A stretch of DNA of 64,000 nucleotides from the NCBI RefSeq assembly GCF_019352175.1, contig NZ_JACBYI010000001.1, positions 248,001 through 312,000 of the forward strand, in the 5' to 3' direction. How positions within the stretch are numbered: position 1 is the first letter of the stretch; every line of letters begins with the position of its first letter. The position numbers were made by a program, and so were the translations under genes. Positions 24,315-33,471 of the stretch are shown here, in pieces. A model generated the notes under the pieces. The model had not been told where the DNA came from, searched no databases, and saw only the letters and a list, made by a program, of their open reading frames with translations. The DNA is from Paenibacillus sp. S150 (GTDB lineage: Bacteria; Bacillota; Bacilli; Paenibacillales; Paenibacillaceae).

Positions 24315-25660
24315 ATCAAGCTTCTTCTCTATTTTTCTCTGCCACCCACTCCAAGCCCTTTGCAGATGTGCTTAAGGAAGTCCAGACCTATCTTTCCGGG
24401 AAATATGCCACACTGATGAGCCGCCATCCTGAGGAACAAAAACAGCAGATCATTTCCTACATGAGTCAATATCTAACCGACCAACGGCTACATGTGCCAG
24501 GACTGACATTCGAAGAACTAATCAATCGACTGTATGCCGAGATGGTGGAATATTCATTTTTAACCCGTTACCTTTTTTCAAGAGATGTCGAAGAAATCAA
24601 TATCAATAGCTACAATGACGTGAAAATCAGCTATACAGATGGACGCATACTCCCAGCTGAAGAACAGTTTTCTTCACCAGAGCATGCGGTGGATGTCATA
24701 AGGCGGCTACTGCATCAGTCTGGTATGATCCTGGATTATTCTCAGCCCATTGTCCGGGGTCATCTGGCCAACAATATTCGCATTACCGTGTTCGGTGCTC
24801 CCATTACAGATAAAGATAAAGGGATTGCTGCCTCTATACGGATCATTAACCCGCAGAAGTTAGCCCGAGAGGATTTTATTCAGAATGAAACGGCGACTGC
24901 AGAAATGCTGGACTTCCTTAGCATCTGTCTAAGGTACGGATTATCCATGTGCGTCACTGGAGCCACCGGCAGCGGGAAAACAACCTTGATGAGCTGGCTG
25001 CTCTCAACGATCCCCTATGACAAACGTATCTTCACGATTGAAAATGATTGCCGTGAGTTTGATCTGGTCATTACCGACGAAAACGGCCGCATTCTGAACA
25101 ATGTAGTGCATACTGTGACACGCTCCAGCGAAGACCCCCGCCAGCATATCGATCAGGAAAAACTTCTGGAATTCGCCCTGACTGCAAACCCCGATATTAT
25201 TTGCGTCGGAGAAATGAAATCTGCTGAAGCTTTTGCTTCTCAAGAAGCAGCTCGAACTGGTCATACTGTGATCACCACTACCCATGCGAATTCTTGTTTT
25301 GCTACCTACTACCGGATGGTGACGCTCTGTACCCAGAAATATGATATGAATGACCAGACCCTGTACAACCTGGTAACAGAAGCTTTTCCACTCATTTTGT
25401 TTGTGAAGAAACTTGAGGACAATACTCGCAGGATGATGGAAATCACAGAATGCTGCATACTCCCAGATGGTCAGCGTGTCATTCATACGCTATTCCGGTT
25501 TGCCGTCCATGCTACTTACGAAGAAGCCGGTCGTATTTGCATCGACGGCGCTTATGAGAAGGTTAGTGACATTTCCATCGGCCTACAGAAACGGTTGCTC
25601 GAAAACGGTTTGCCCTTGTCCTCATTGCAACGTTTGTTATCTGGAGGTGAAGCCTCATGA
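24311..25660 (+). CDS. TadA/CpaF-type secretion ATPase
   Basis: This 449-residue hexameric secretion ATPase has Walker A GATGSGKTT near residues 217-225, an Asp box (FTIENDCREF), a Walker B/His region (ICVGEMKSAEAFASQEAARTGH) and VITTTHANSC. The N-terminal domain (SRDVEEININSYNDVKISY) is typical of CpaF. It powers pilus assembly together with TadB and TadC encoded next. This is the type II/IV pilus ATPase class and is distinct from the VirB4 ATPase at 33.5 kb. Confidence 0.9.
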   Translation: MNQASSLFFSATHSKPFADVLKEVQTYLSGKYATLMSRHPEEQKQQIISYMSQYLTDQRLHVPGLTFEELINRLYAEMVEYSFLTRYLFSRDVEEININSYNDVKISYTDGRILPAEEQFSSPEHAVDVIRRLLHQSGMILDYSQPIVRGHLANNIRITVFGAPITDKDKGIAASIRIINPQKLAREDFIQNETATAEMLDFLSICLRYGLSMCVTGATGSGKTTLMSWLLSTIPYDKRIFTIENDCREFDLVITDENGRILNNVVHTVTRSSEDPRQHIDQEKLLEFALTANPDIICVGEMKSAEAFASQEAARTGHTVITTTHANSCFATYYRMVTLCTQKYDMNDQTLYNLVTEAFPLILFVKKLEDNTRRMMEITECCILPDGQRVIHTLFRFAVHATYEEAGRICIDGAYEKVSDISIGLQKRLLENGLPLSSLQRLLSGGEAS

Positions 25661-26595
25661 CGTTTATGCTGCTGTTAGCCTCTATCGGTTTAACTGCAGG
25701 CTGCATGTTGATCCTTCAACTCACTCCTTACACATTAGCACAAGAACTCTCCGAACTACTCTCCCATTTGTCTATTCGAAATCCATCATTAGCAAAACGG
25801 ATCCGTGCTGTTCAGCACCCAAAGAAACTTAAAGGCTGGCGAGCTACAGTACATGAAGCCCAAGCCATTCTAGAACAGACGGGTCATAGTCAACGGTTTG
25901 GTTTGCTTATCGCCGTTTCCCTATCCTTAGCAATTATCGGAGCTATGCTGGCAATCCTCCTGAACAACTTGTGGTTGTTACCCGTAATGGCTGGGGGTTT
26001 TGCCCTCCTCCCTTTTTGGGGTATCTTGTTCAGCTCTACCTTCTACAAGAAGCGACTGGGTAGTGAACTAGAAACGGCGCTCTCCGTCATTACCACCTCC
26101 TACCTGCGTAACGAGAATATTCTGGCAGCGATTGAAGAAAATCTCCCTTACTTGAATCCTCCCGTAGCAGATGTGTTTCAAGCATTCCTATCTGAAACGA
26201 AACTGATTCATGCCAACCTCAGACTGGCGATTCTACAGCTTAAAGGACGGATTAATAATACCGTCTTTCAAGAGTGGTGTGATGCCTTGATTGCCTGTCA
26301 GGATGATCGAACGTTGAAATCCACACTCATGCCCATTGTCGCCAAATTGTCCGATATGCGCGTTGTCTCGGCGGAACTTGACTATTTACTCTATGAGCCA
26401 TTAAAAGAATTTCTAACCATGGCTATCCTACTTGTCGGCAATATTCCCTTACTTTATTTTCTGAATCGCGACTGGTTCCATACATTGACTACCAGCACTC
26501 CTGGGCATATCGTGCTTTCAATCTGTGCATTGGCATTGTTTGTCTCACTGGCAGCAGTGATCCGGCTTACACGTCCTCTGGAATACAAACGGTAA
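25657..26595 (+). CDS. TadB-like membrane platform protein
   Basis: This 312-residue protein overlaps TadA by four bases. Membrane segments near residues 3-22, 86-125, 250-268 and 280-305 flank a cytoplasmic type II secretion F-like region (SSTFYKKRLGSELETAL, then helices). It would form the inner-membrane platform of the Tad pilus with the TadC-like protein 1 kb downstream. Paired F-domain proteins after TadA is the standard tad gene order. Confidence 0.75.
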   Translation: MTFMLLLASIGLTAGCMLILQLTPYTLAQELSELLSHLSIRNPSLAKRIRAVQHPKKLKGWRATVHEAQAILEQTGHSQRFGLLIAVSLSLAIIGAMLAILLNNLWLLPVMAGGFALLPFWGILFSSTFYKKRLGSELETALSVITTSYLRNENILAAIEENLPYLNPPVADVFQAFLSETKLIHANLRLAILQLKGRINNTVFQEWCDALIACQDDRTLKSTLMPIVAKLSDMRVVSAELDYLLYEPLKEFLTMAILLVGNIPLLYFLNRDWFHTLTTSTPGHIVLSICALALFVSLAAVIRLTRPLEYKR

Positions 26596-26610
26596 GAAAG
26601 GAGAATTCAA

Positions 26611-26847
26611 ATGCACGATTCTATTCGGTTACTAGGCAATTTGATTGAGGCATCCCCGCAAGAGCAGATCATCTTACAATCCCTGATTGAGGAATACGGG
26701 TTTAATAACTTTTGGGACCGATTCGAGGAAGAGGAGCTGTCTGGCGATTTGAAAAGCAAACTGCAGGCAGTAAAGAAGATCTTACATGCATTGGAGCCAG
26801 TCCCATCTCCTGAAAGGAGCGAATTCGATGGGCCAAGACTCTCTTGA
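26611..26847 (+). CDS. Small hypothetical protein (78 aa)
   Basis: ATG 26611 has AAAGGAGA upstream. The acidic, helical product (SPQEQIILQSLIEEYGFNNF near the start) shows no known domain. It sits between tadB and the radC-like gene and overlaps the latter's start by 20 bases, so it is part of the operon. Confidence 0.5.
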   Translation: MHDSIRLLGNLIEASPQEQIILQSLIEEYGFNNFWDRFEEEELSGDLKSKLQAVKKILHALEPVPSPERSEFDGPRLS

Positions 26848-27577
26848 TAAGAGAATGGTCAAGGAATATATCCAATCCCTTCATCAGTTAACGGGAATTC
26901 CACTCGATAAATTAGAGAACTATGGAAATACCAATAACCTAATGAATGCTCTGGAGCATCCCCATTCCCTGGAACTCACTTCAATGCAATTACAGAAAGT
27001 GGAGCAGCTTAATGAATTCCTCATCTCTCACCGTGTTCTGCAGTGGGAAGTGGAGAATACACAGCGAAAAATCACCTCTCCAGAGCTGGCAGGAAGCTAC
27101 TTCTCCGCATTTTTACAAGGGCTACGGGATCGCGAACGCTTTATGGTCGCCTTCTTAGATAATGGTAACCATGTGATTGAAACGCGGATTATTTCTGAAG
27201 GTGGTCTTACCGAAGCTCCTGTGTATCCCCGCAATATTTTAAAGGCTGCGCTGAATTGTGACTGCACATCCATCATAATGGCGCATAACCATCCGGGTGG
27301 AAGCCTGAAGCCCTCCTGGGAAGATATAGAGATGACCAAACGGATGGTTGCCATCTTCGAACCGCTTCATATTGGTATTTTGGATCACATCATTATCGGT
27401 AATGCTGGCTTTACTTCATTGACACAGATAGGGCAATTACCGAAAGCAGCTGAAGAGGCGATTAGTTACGAGGCCATCACTCTCAAAAGTCTGGAGGAAG
27501 TCGAACGGTATATTCCCGCTCCTTACCCGGAGCCTTTATGGGATGGCGTAGTCCGTGAGGAAGAATGGGAGCGCTAA
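26828..27577 (+). CDS. RadC/JAB-domain DNA-repair-like protein
   Basis: The 249-residue protein is read from ATG 26828, which has AAAGGAG upstream. The C-terminal half is a JAB1/MPN metalloprotease-like RadC domain: MAHNHPGGSLKPSWEDIEM supplies His153, His155 and Asp166 of the H-x-H-x(n)-D motif. RadC-like proteins are common on plasmids and ICEs, where they may protect or process transferred DNA; the biochemical role remains unsettled. Its place between the two Tad platform genes is unusual for a tad operon and shows how DNA-handling and pilus genes are mixed here. Confidence 0.8.
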   Translation: MGQDSLDKRMVKEYIQSLHQLTGIPLDKLENYGNTNNLMNALEHPHSLELTSMQLQKVEQLNEFLISHRVLQWEVENTQRKITSPELAGSYFSAFLQGLRDRERFMVAFLDNGNHVIETRIISEGGLTEAPVYPRNILKAALNCDCTSIIMAHNHPGGSLKPSWEDIEMTKRMVAIFEPLHIGILDHIIIGNAGFTSLTQIGQLPKAAEEAISYEAITLKSLEEVERYIPAPYPEPLWDGVVREEEWER

Positions 27578-27592
27578 AGGAGGTGACTGTCT

Positions 27593-28468
27593 ATGATGTT
27601 CGGATTGCTATTGTTCATTGGTTTGTTTTTCGCTGCTGGAACTTATCTCGTATTAGCAGACCTAATTAAACTTCCTACACTTGCTGCCTCGAAGGCAATC
27701 ATTCGGGTCGCACGAACTGGAAAGAAAAGCACTTCTACCTTCGATGCTCTCATCTTTCGCATGTCTTCCTGGCTAGCTCCTAAACTTCCACTGAGCGATT
27801 ACTATGAACGTAAAACGGCTGCGATTCTTCAGTCTGCAGACATCTCACTAACCCCACAAGCATATGTAGCTCAGTCCATTGTAAAATCAGGTTTGATTTT
27901 TGTTGGAGGATTAGTCAGCCTACCAATTTTACCGCTGATTTCACCACTCTTTATCTTTTTAGCGATCGCTGTGTTCTTCAAAAACATAAGTGCAGCAAGT
28001 GAATCTGTTCGCAAAAAAAGAGAAGAAATTGAAGCTGAACTCCCCCGGTTTGTGGCCACTATCGCGCAAGAACTTAAAGCAACCAGAGACGTGCTGCGGA
28101 TGCTTGAGATCTACGCCAAGAATGCCGGGATCAGCTTGCAGAGCGAATTATTTATTACTATAGCGGACATAAAGAGCGGCAATCAGGAAACGGCACTGCT
28201 GAGGCTCGAGACACGTATCGGCAGCACGATGTTATCAGATATTGTACGGGGGTTGCTAGCCGTATTGCGCGGGGATCAGGGAGTCGTCTATTTTGAAATG
28301 CTCGCACATGACTTCAAATTGATAGAAATTCAACGACTCAAGCTTATTGCAATGAAACGTCCAGGCAAAGTACGCAAGTATTCATTCTATATGCTTGGTT
28401 GCTTTATGCTGATGTACATTGTCATTTTGGGCATGGAGATCATGCGGGCAATGGGCAAGTTATTCTGA
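27593..28468 (+). CDS. TadC-like membrane platform protein
   Basis: This 291-residue protein has AAAGGAGG before ATG 27593. Membrane segments lie near residues 3-20, 98-130 and 262-285. The central F-like domain (LPRFVATIAQELKATRDVL) is typical of TadC. It pairs with the TadB-like protein as the pilus platform. The following gene encodes a pilin-like substrate, so this half of the operon reads as a complete assembly unit. Confidence 0.75.
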   Translation: MMFGLLLFIGLFFAAGTYLVLADLIKLPTLAASKAIIRVARTGKKSTSTFDALIFRMSSWLAPKLPLSDYYERKTAAILQSADISLTPQAYVAQSIVKSGLIFVGGLVSLPILPLISPLFIFLAIAVFFKNISAASESVRKKREEIEAELPRFVATIAQELKATRDVLRMLEIYAKNAGISLQSELFITIADIKSGNQETALLRLETRIGSTMLSDIVRGLLAVLRGDQGVVYFEMLAHDFKLIEIQRLKLIAMKRPGKVRKYSFYMLGCFMLMYIVILGMEIMRAMGKLF

Positions 28469-28501
28469 TGCATACCATGCAGAAGGAAGGAGGAATGCTT
28501 G

Positions 28502-28894
28502 GTGTCCATCCTCCGAAGTAAGCGCGGAGAAGGTTACGTCGATGTGGTGGTGCTAGTATTGGCTGCCATGTTATGCGTAGCTCTGGCAATCAAGGTGTTT
28601 CCAGTCTTTGTCGTAAAGAATCAACTGGACACTTTCGCCGCGGAACTGGTAAGAGAAGCTGAGATATCCGGTAGAGTTGGCAGTGAGACTACTGAGCGGG
28701 CGAATGAATTACAAACACAAACTGGTCAATACCCTACAATTACGTGGAGCAGAACCGGTCAAATTCAAATCAACGAAGAAGTAACAGTAACTTTGAAAAC
28801 CACTGTTAATATTGGATTATTTGGGGATTTCGGCTCTTTTCCCATTGACCTCTCCGCTAGAGCACAAGGAAAGTCTGAGGTGTATTGGAAATGA
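28502..28894 (+). CDS. DUF4320-like pilin-type protein
   Basis: GTG 28502 lies eight bases after AAGGAGG; TTG 28499 is the alternative. The 130-residue product begins with a short basic leader and the motif R-G-E-G-Y-V-D, then a hydrophobic helix (VVVLVLAAMLCVALAIKVF) and a mostly beta C-terminal part. It matches my memory of DUF4320. The Gly followed by an acidic residue at +5 looks like a class III prepilin cleavage site and repeats the motif seen in the DUF6133-like protein. The stop overlaps the next ATG (ATGA). Confidence 0.7.
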   Translation: MSILRSKRGEGYVDVVVLVLAAMLCVALAIKVFPVFVVKNQLDTFAAELVREAEISGRVGSETTERANELQTQTGQYPTITWSRTGQIQINEEVTVTLKTTVNIGLFGDFGSFPIDLSARAQGKSEVYWK

Positions 28895-29430
28895 AGTGGC
28901 TGACTAACAAATTTGGAAATGGCTTTCCGTTAGTTGTTGCCATTGTGTTGGCAATACTGATGTTTTCCTGTGTTATTTTTGAATACATGCGACTAACGAT
29001 TATTGCCAGTGGTGTACGAGATGCCGTGCAAAGCTCCATTATTGCCGTGGTTGCTGAAAACTACAGCAATGTATACAGCAGCCTGCGGCAAAGTTACTCC
29101 GGCGGTTATTTACGTTCCGGAAACGAATGGCAGGAACAGGTCTCCATAGGACATATCTATCCTCGGCTACAAGAGAATTTGGGACTGACCCAACAAGGGA
29201 CACGATATGCCAAGCTTATTGGAGATCAAGCAGAATATAGTGTATCTGGATTAACCGTAACTCTTATCAATGCACCGTTTGCTCCTTCCTCTCCAAACAC
29301 CACAGAGCAATTCACGGCTGAGGCAGTAATTCAGCTGGAGGTGCCACTTTCCTTTGGATGGGGGCATCTACCTCCAATGAAGGCAGAGTTACATGTTCAA
29401 GCAGTATATATGCCTCGCTTTAGCTCATAG
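28891..29430 (+). CDS. TadE/minor-pilin-like protein
   Basis: ATG 28891 has GAGG ten bases upstream and overlaps the previous stop. The 179-residue product has a short leader with F-G-N-G-F, a single membrane helix (PLVVAIVLAILMFSCVIFEY) and a soluble outer domain. That is the layout of TadE/TadF minor pseudopilins. It probably caps or primes the pilus. The leader has Gly followed by N-G-F, so it could also be processed by the A24 peptidase. Confidence 0.6.
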   Translation: MKWLTNKFGNGFPLVVAIVLAILMFSCVIFEYMRLTIIASGVRDAVQSSIIAVVAENYSNVYSSLRQSYSGGYLRSGNEWQEQVSIGHIYPRLQENLGLTQQGTRYAKLIGDQAEYSVSGLTVTLINAPFAPSSPNTTEQFTAEAVIQLEVPLSFGWGHLPPMKAELHVQAVYMPRFSS

Positions 29431-29547
29431 AGTCATTAAATATTATTGAGTTCATTGATTCCATTGGATTTTACAGAATTATACAGTAAAATAGAAGGAT
29501 GGGATCCTCTTATAAGTACACAAATATGCTATAAGGAGTCGAGAACG

Positions 29548-30120
29548 ATGAAACGAAAGATATGGGCTTTTACTGGAGGAATTGTGATTGTTGGCCTTAT
29601 AGTCACTTGGGCGGCATGGCCATCTCAGGACAGTAATCAGATACCAGATTCAACAAATACTGTATCATCGATAGATCCTTCTAAAATCAATATTTCTGAA
29701 ATAGAGCCAAGCCTTACTAACTCCTCCCAGAATCCAAACCCAAGTCCATCCCCCATCTCTGTTGCCGAAATCACCCCTCAGCCTACCATATCTGAAACTC
29801 CTATACTTCAGCCTGAAAAGGAAAAGAAGAATGTTGAAGTACCTATTGCTCAACCTGCAAAAACACCAAAACCTACCCAGCCACCTAAGCCCAAAGTTAA
29901 GGCTTCTACAAAACCACAGTCTCCTGCTTCTACTCCAGCTTATGAGGCAAAGACAACTCAACCTAATAAACAAAAAGATGAACCAAAGGCTGGAGCAAAA
30001 AATAATGATGGAAAGGTGTATGTTCCTGGTTTTGGATGGATTGAGGATCAAGGGGACAATAAGGGAAGCACCAGTGAATCAGATGGCGATTGGAACAAAC
30101 AAGTAGGGTCAATGGACTAG
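29548..30120 (+). CDS. DUF6550-like Pro/Lys-rich anchored protein
   Basis: ATG 29548 is preferred (AAGGAG upstream) over the longer open frame. The 190-residue protein has one N-terminal membrane helix (IWAFTGGIVIVGLIVTWAAW). A Pro/Ser/Thr/Lys-rich extended spacer leads to a terminal motif GKVYVPGFGWIEDQGD. That ending matches my memory of DUF6550, present beside conjugation genes. The spacer could cross the thick cell wall and present the small terminal motif outside. Confidence 0.65.
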   Translation: MKRKIWAFTGGIVIVGLIVTWAAWPSQDSNQIPDSTNTVSSIDPSKINISEIEPSLTNSSQNPNPSPSPISVAEITPQPTISETPILQPEKEKKNVEVPIAQPAKTPKPTQPPKPKVKASTKPQSPASTPAYEAKTTQPNKQKDEPKAGAKNNDGKVYVPGFGWIEDQGDNKGSTSESDGDWNKQVGSMD

Positions 30121-30145
30121 TCCAATTCAGTCCTTATTAAAGAAG

Positions 30146-30178
30146 AGTACAGGATGATCCTGTACTTTTTTTATTTTT
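30146..30178 (+). terminator. Strong intrinsic terminator inside the transfer operon
   Basis: AGTACAGGA (30146-30154) and TCCTGTACT (30158-30166) form a perfect 9-bp stem with a TGA loop, followed by TTTTTTATTTTT. It ends exactly before the ribosome site of the next gene, so the surface protein, VirB4 parts and C39 protein may depend on read-through. Confidence 0.8.
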
Positions 30179-30191
30179 GGAGGTGAATCTT

Positions 30192-31931
30192 TTGAACCGG
30201 TTTCTATTATTTCTTCTTTCTTCAATACTTGCGCTTTCCCTTTTTCAGCTTACTTCTTTTGCTGATGGCAATGGTGATGGAAATATTGATAATGGCGGGG
30301 GCGACATGGGATCTGGAACGTCCCAAAATAAGTGGGTACCTGGCTACGATGGGGTTAGAGTGACAGTTATTCGTGTATCGGATGAAGCACCAGTATCTAC
30401 TCCTGTGGATTATACAAATAAGAAACCTTCATCGAACTTAATTCATTTTGGAAAAGTCAGCAAAATTCAATATCACAATGGAACAAATCTTAGTGTTCGA
30501 GTTGGAGGATATGGTTACCAAACCCCCGCACTGCCAATTCCTCAGATCATCAGTTCAGGTGGAGGCATAACGAATATCGAGGTTATAGAAAAGTATTTTT
30601 GCTCTGAAGGAGCAATAAAAATGATTTCAAATGATACTGCAATAGAATATGCCCTCTTAACGAGTGGCAACTATAAGCTGCTCTTAGAGCCGATAGCCTA
30701 CTTTACTTTTGAAGGTGGCTTTATGGGAATGACAGCTCATGAAACTGCATTATACGATCAAATTCTAAACGGTGGCTTACGTTCCAAAATGGTTAGCCTT
30801 ACCCATCAGAATTTGCCGCTCTCAATGTTCTTAGAGACCTCCGACCTTGGCTTCCCCGCTTGGATTGGCTCTACGAACAGTCGTGTCAGTAACGATCAAA
30901 TTATTACTTCCCTTGGTTTGGGCATCGTCCGCTTTAATAACGCGCCTACTAACCCTTCCCCGAGTCAGACGAGTTACCAATACCGGACAGATACCGATGT
31001 GATTACCTCCGTTCATCTTTCCACCTCTGCTGAGATCACACCTGATAATCCTGCAAGAGTTACGTTTGCGATTATGGGCAGCACTTATACGGTGACGAAC
31101 ATCGTCATTCCGGAAGGTGATAGTCAGTTGGTTTGGGTAAAATGGCATACACCTAGCACACCGCAATCAATCTCCATTCAGGTGAGTTCAACAAACGGCT
31201 CACTCAATGTCTCTTCTATAACAGCTTCAATCATAGCTTTTGACCAGAATCCGCCGCCCAATCCTACTGCCACAGATCGTAACGACTCATTTCAACTCCC
31301 TGCAGTTCCTAACTATCCATCAATAACTACTGCCTCCTGGGGAATATGGTCGGCTAGTTGGCATGAATACTGGGTCTGGATTTCTAACTGGCAATGGCAC
31401 AGTACCGGAAAGGATACCGGCTACTGGATAGATTATGGATATTGGAAAGATAAAGGGTGGTGGGATTATATCTGGACCAGCTATTTCGCTTCCCTATCTG
31501 CCACCCAATCAGTCGTACCCGATACTAAATCACCAGCTATTTCCTCCAGTAGGATGAAGTCAGGATATGGCATCGAAATAACCACCAACAGTGTTACCTC
31601 TGCTAATGCTCCTAGTAGTCACATCACCGGTGCACAGCACGTTGTCACCTATTTCCCGGAGTTTTCTTATCAAACCTACTGGCGACTTCATGACCTCAAA
31701 TCAGGGGGAGTGAACGCCAGTTTTTGGCTAAAGAGCAATGAATACTCCTCCTACCAAAGTCGAGTTCACTTTACGCCGGTTTGGTTCCCTGATGGCTCCT
31801 ATATTCCACTCACACGAATTCTGGATGCCTGGACACCTGAAGGCATGTTGACTCTTCAACTGCAAGAAACGATTACGATCTCCGGGAACCTATTCTCTGA
31901 TTGGCATATTGCACCGAAAAAAACAAAATAG
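30192..31931 (+). CDS. Secreted Trp-rich surface protein of the conjugation operon
   Basis: TTG 30192 has GGAGGTG six bases upstream and opens a clear signal peptide (FLLFLLSSILALS, likely cleavage after SFA), so the 579-residue protein is exported. It has a Gly/Asp-rich mature start, a beta-rich body and a Trp/Tyr-rich stretch near residues 390-430 (WHEYWVWISNWQWHSTG). No membrane anchor or sorting signal is visible at the C terminus. Large secreted proteins at this position in Firmicute elements may be mating-pair or pilus-associated surface proteins; this is inferred from place and export signal only. Confidence 0.65.
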   Translation: MNRFLLFLLSSILALSLFQLTSFADGNGDGNIDNGGGDMGSGTSQNKWVPGYDGVRVTVIRVSDEAPVSTPVDYTNKKPSSNLIHFGKVSKIQYHNGTNLSVRVGGYGYQTPALPIPQIISSGGGITNIEVIEKYFCSEGAIKMISNDTAIEYALLTSGNYKLLLEPIAYFTFEGGFMGMTAHETALYDQILNGGLRSKMVSLTHQNLPLSMFLETSDLGFPAWIGSTNSRVSNDQIITSLGLGIVRFNNAPTNPSPSQTSYQYRTDTDVITSVHLSTSAEITPDNPARVTFAIMGSTYTVTNIVIPEGDSQLVWVKWHTPSTPQSISIQVSSTNGSLNVSSITASIIAFDQNPPPNPTATDRNDSFQLPAVPNYPSITTASWGIWSASWHEYWVWISNWQWHSTGKDTGYWIDYGYWKDKGWWDYIWTSYFASLSATQSVVPDTKSPAISSSRMKSGYGIEITTNSVTSANAPSSHITGAQHVVTYFPEFSYQTYWRLHDLKSGGVNASFWLKSNEYSSYQSRVHFTPVWFPDGSYIPLTRILDAWTPEGMLTLQLQETITISGNLFSDWHIAPKKTK

Positions 31932-31949
31932 AAAGTTGGTGCTTCTTTT

Positions 31950-32630
31950 ATGCTGCTGCCCATCATTGTGCTGCTCCTCTGCCTTCTTGGCGGAGGAGCT
32001 GTTTTATTTCGCCTCATGAAATGTAAATCAAAATCCAATATCACCACTGATCTTGCCATGCAAACAGCACAAGAATTCGTCCAAGTACAAGACATTCATG
32101 GGAACTTCCTTCTTACACAAGACGGTTGGCTGATGAGCTATTTACGGATCTTCCCGATTAGCCTGGATTTATTGAGTATCTCTGAAAAGCGGATACTTAT
32201 TAGCAAGTTGACAGCCGAATTATCTTCTTTCAACTTTCCATTTAAGTTTCTTGCGGTAAGCCGCCCTGTAGATATATCCCCTCTAATTTCAGAACTCAGT
32301 GCCTTACTCTCTACCTCAGACCCTAGGCAGAAAGAACTGCTCCGGCAAGAAATGCTGGAGATGAACACGCTCACTCTCTCAGGTGAAGTAGTTGAGCGAC
32401 AATTTTATTTAATCCTCTGGCAGCGACAAAATGACGGGACTGAACGGGACCTCTTGGACAAAGCTAAACGGCTTGCCCAGCATTTTGAAGATGGCCAAGT
32501 GCAGACCCAACTTTTAAAACAACAAGACATCGTTCAGTTATGCAACCTAGTTAACAATCCCTCATACACCCACCTCGAAACGACAGAGCCTGAAAATGTG
32601 ATTCCTTTTCTTGCGAAGTTGGAGGTGTAG
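31950..32630 (+). CDS. Split VirB4 N-terminal-domain-like membrane protein
   Basis: This 226-residue protein has one N-terminal membrane helix and a cytoplasmic domain (FVQVQDIHGNFLLTQDGWLMSYLRI, then helices). It resembles the N-terminal domain that comes before the ATPase in one-piece VirB4/TraC proteins. The ATPase itself follows as a separate gene at 33472. This mirrors the split VirD4 at 18 kb. The assignment is by motif resemblance and gene order. Confidence 0.5.
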   Translation: MLLPIIVLLLCLLGGGAVLFRLMKCKSKSNITTDLAMQTAQEFVQVQDIHGNFLLTQDGWLMSYLRIFPISLDLLSISEKRILISKLTAELSSFNFPFKFLAVSRPVDISPLISELSALLSTSDPRQKELLRQEMLEMNTLTLSGEVVERQFYLILWQRQNDGTERDLLDKAKRLAQHFEDGQVQTQLLKQQDIVQLCNLVNNPSYTHLETTEPENVIPFLAKLEV

Positions 32631-32633
32631 AAT

Positions 32634-33467
32634 TTGGATCCCTTCACCGCGAAGTTACTTTCCAAAATAGCCCTGAAAATCGCTTCCGACGAACAAGCTC
32701 GTAAACGAATGCTGATACTGATTTCAGCTCCGGCAGCCACCTTGTTAGTTCTCATCGCTATGGTTCTACAACTGCTTACCTCCCCCTTAGAGTCACTCAA
32801 AATATGGCTCTCGGCTGATGAAACTCCCATTGTAAATGAAATGCGTACCGATTATGGTTTCACCCAGATTCTACAAAATACCGACGAAGGATACGTGGAA
32901 AGTCGGGGACAGCATTTTGAGGGAGTAACGTTTAAGGATGGAAGTCGTGAAGTTGTCTACTACAACCAAATGGACTCCCGTTGGGCAGATAAACCCTATG
33001 GTCCCAGGGACACCATTGGAGTGTCCGGTTGCGGTCCAACTTCCTTATCAATTGTCGTTTCGAGCCTCACGAGTAAAAAGATTGATCCAGTCAATATGGC
33101 TAATTGGGCATATAACAATGGTTATTTGGCAGAAGGAACTGGTAGTTATCATAGTTTAATTCCTGATGGTGCTCAGCATTTTGGTTTGAATGTTCAGGGT
33201 GCTGCTCAAAAAGACCAGCAAACCATCATTAATGCCTTATCTAGTGGAAAACTGGTTGTTGCCGTTATGGGTAAAGGACACTTCACTTCTTCAGGACATT
33301 TCATGGTCCTTCGAGGTGTCACCTCTGAAGGCAAGATTCTTATCGCCGATCCAGCCAGTCGAAAGCGAAGTGAACAGGAATGGGATTTCTCCATTATTTT
33401 GAACGAAGCCCGAAAGAATGCAACAGCAGGTGGCCCCTTCTGGATCATAAGCGGAAAGGAGAACTGA
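32634..33467 (+). CDS. Membrane-anchored C39-family peptidase-like protein
   Basis: TTG 32634 follows GGAGGTG at good spacing. The 277-residue protein has one membrane helix (residues about 26-45) and an outer C39_2-type domain with the triad SGCGPTSLS (Cys133), SGHFMVLRG (His222) and IADPAS (Asp239). C39-like proteins cleave Gly-Gly leaders or peptides. In conjugation operons such extracellular cysteine peptidases usually act as VirB1-like wall-opening enzymes. Substrate is unknown. It lies between the two halves of VirB4, as expected for a transfer-channel component. Confidence 0.75.
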   Translation: MDPFTAKLLSKIALKIASDEQARKRMLILISAPAATLLVLIAMVLQLLTSPLESLKIWLSADETPIVNEMRTDYGFTQILQNTDEGYVESRGQHFEGVTFKDGSREVVYYNQMDSRWADKPYGPRDTIGVSGCGPTSLSIVVSSLTSKKIDPVNMANWAYNNGYLAEGTGSYHSLIPDGAQHFGLNVQGAAQKDQQTIINALSSGKLVVAVMGKGHFTSSGHFMVLRGVTSEGKILIADPASRKRSEQEWDFSIILNEARKNATAGGPFWIISGKEN

Positions 33468-33471
33468 TATT

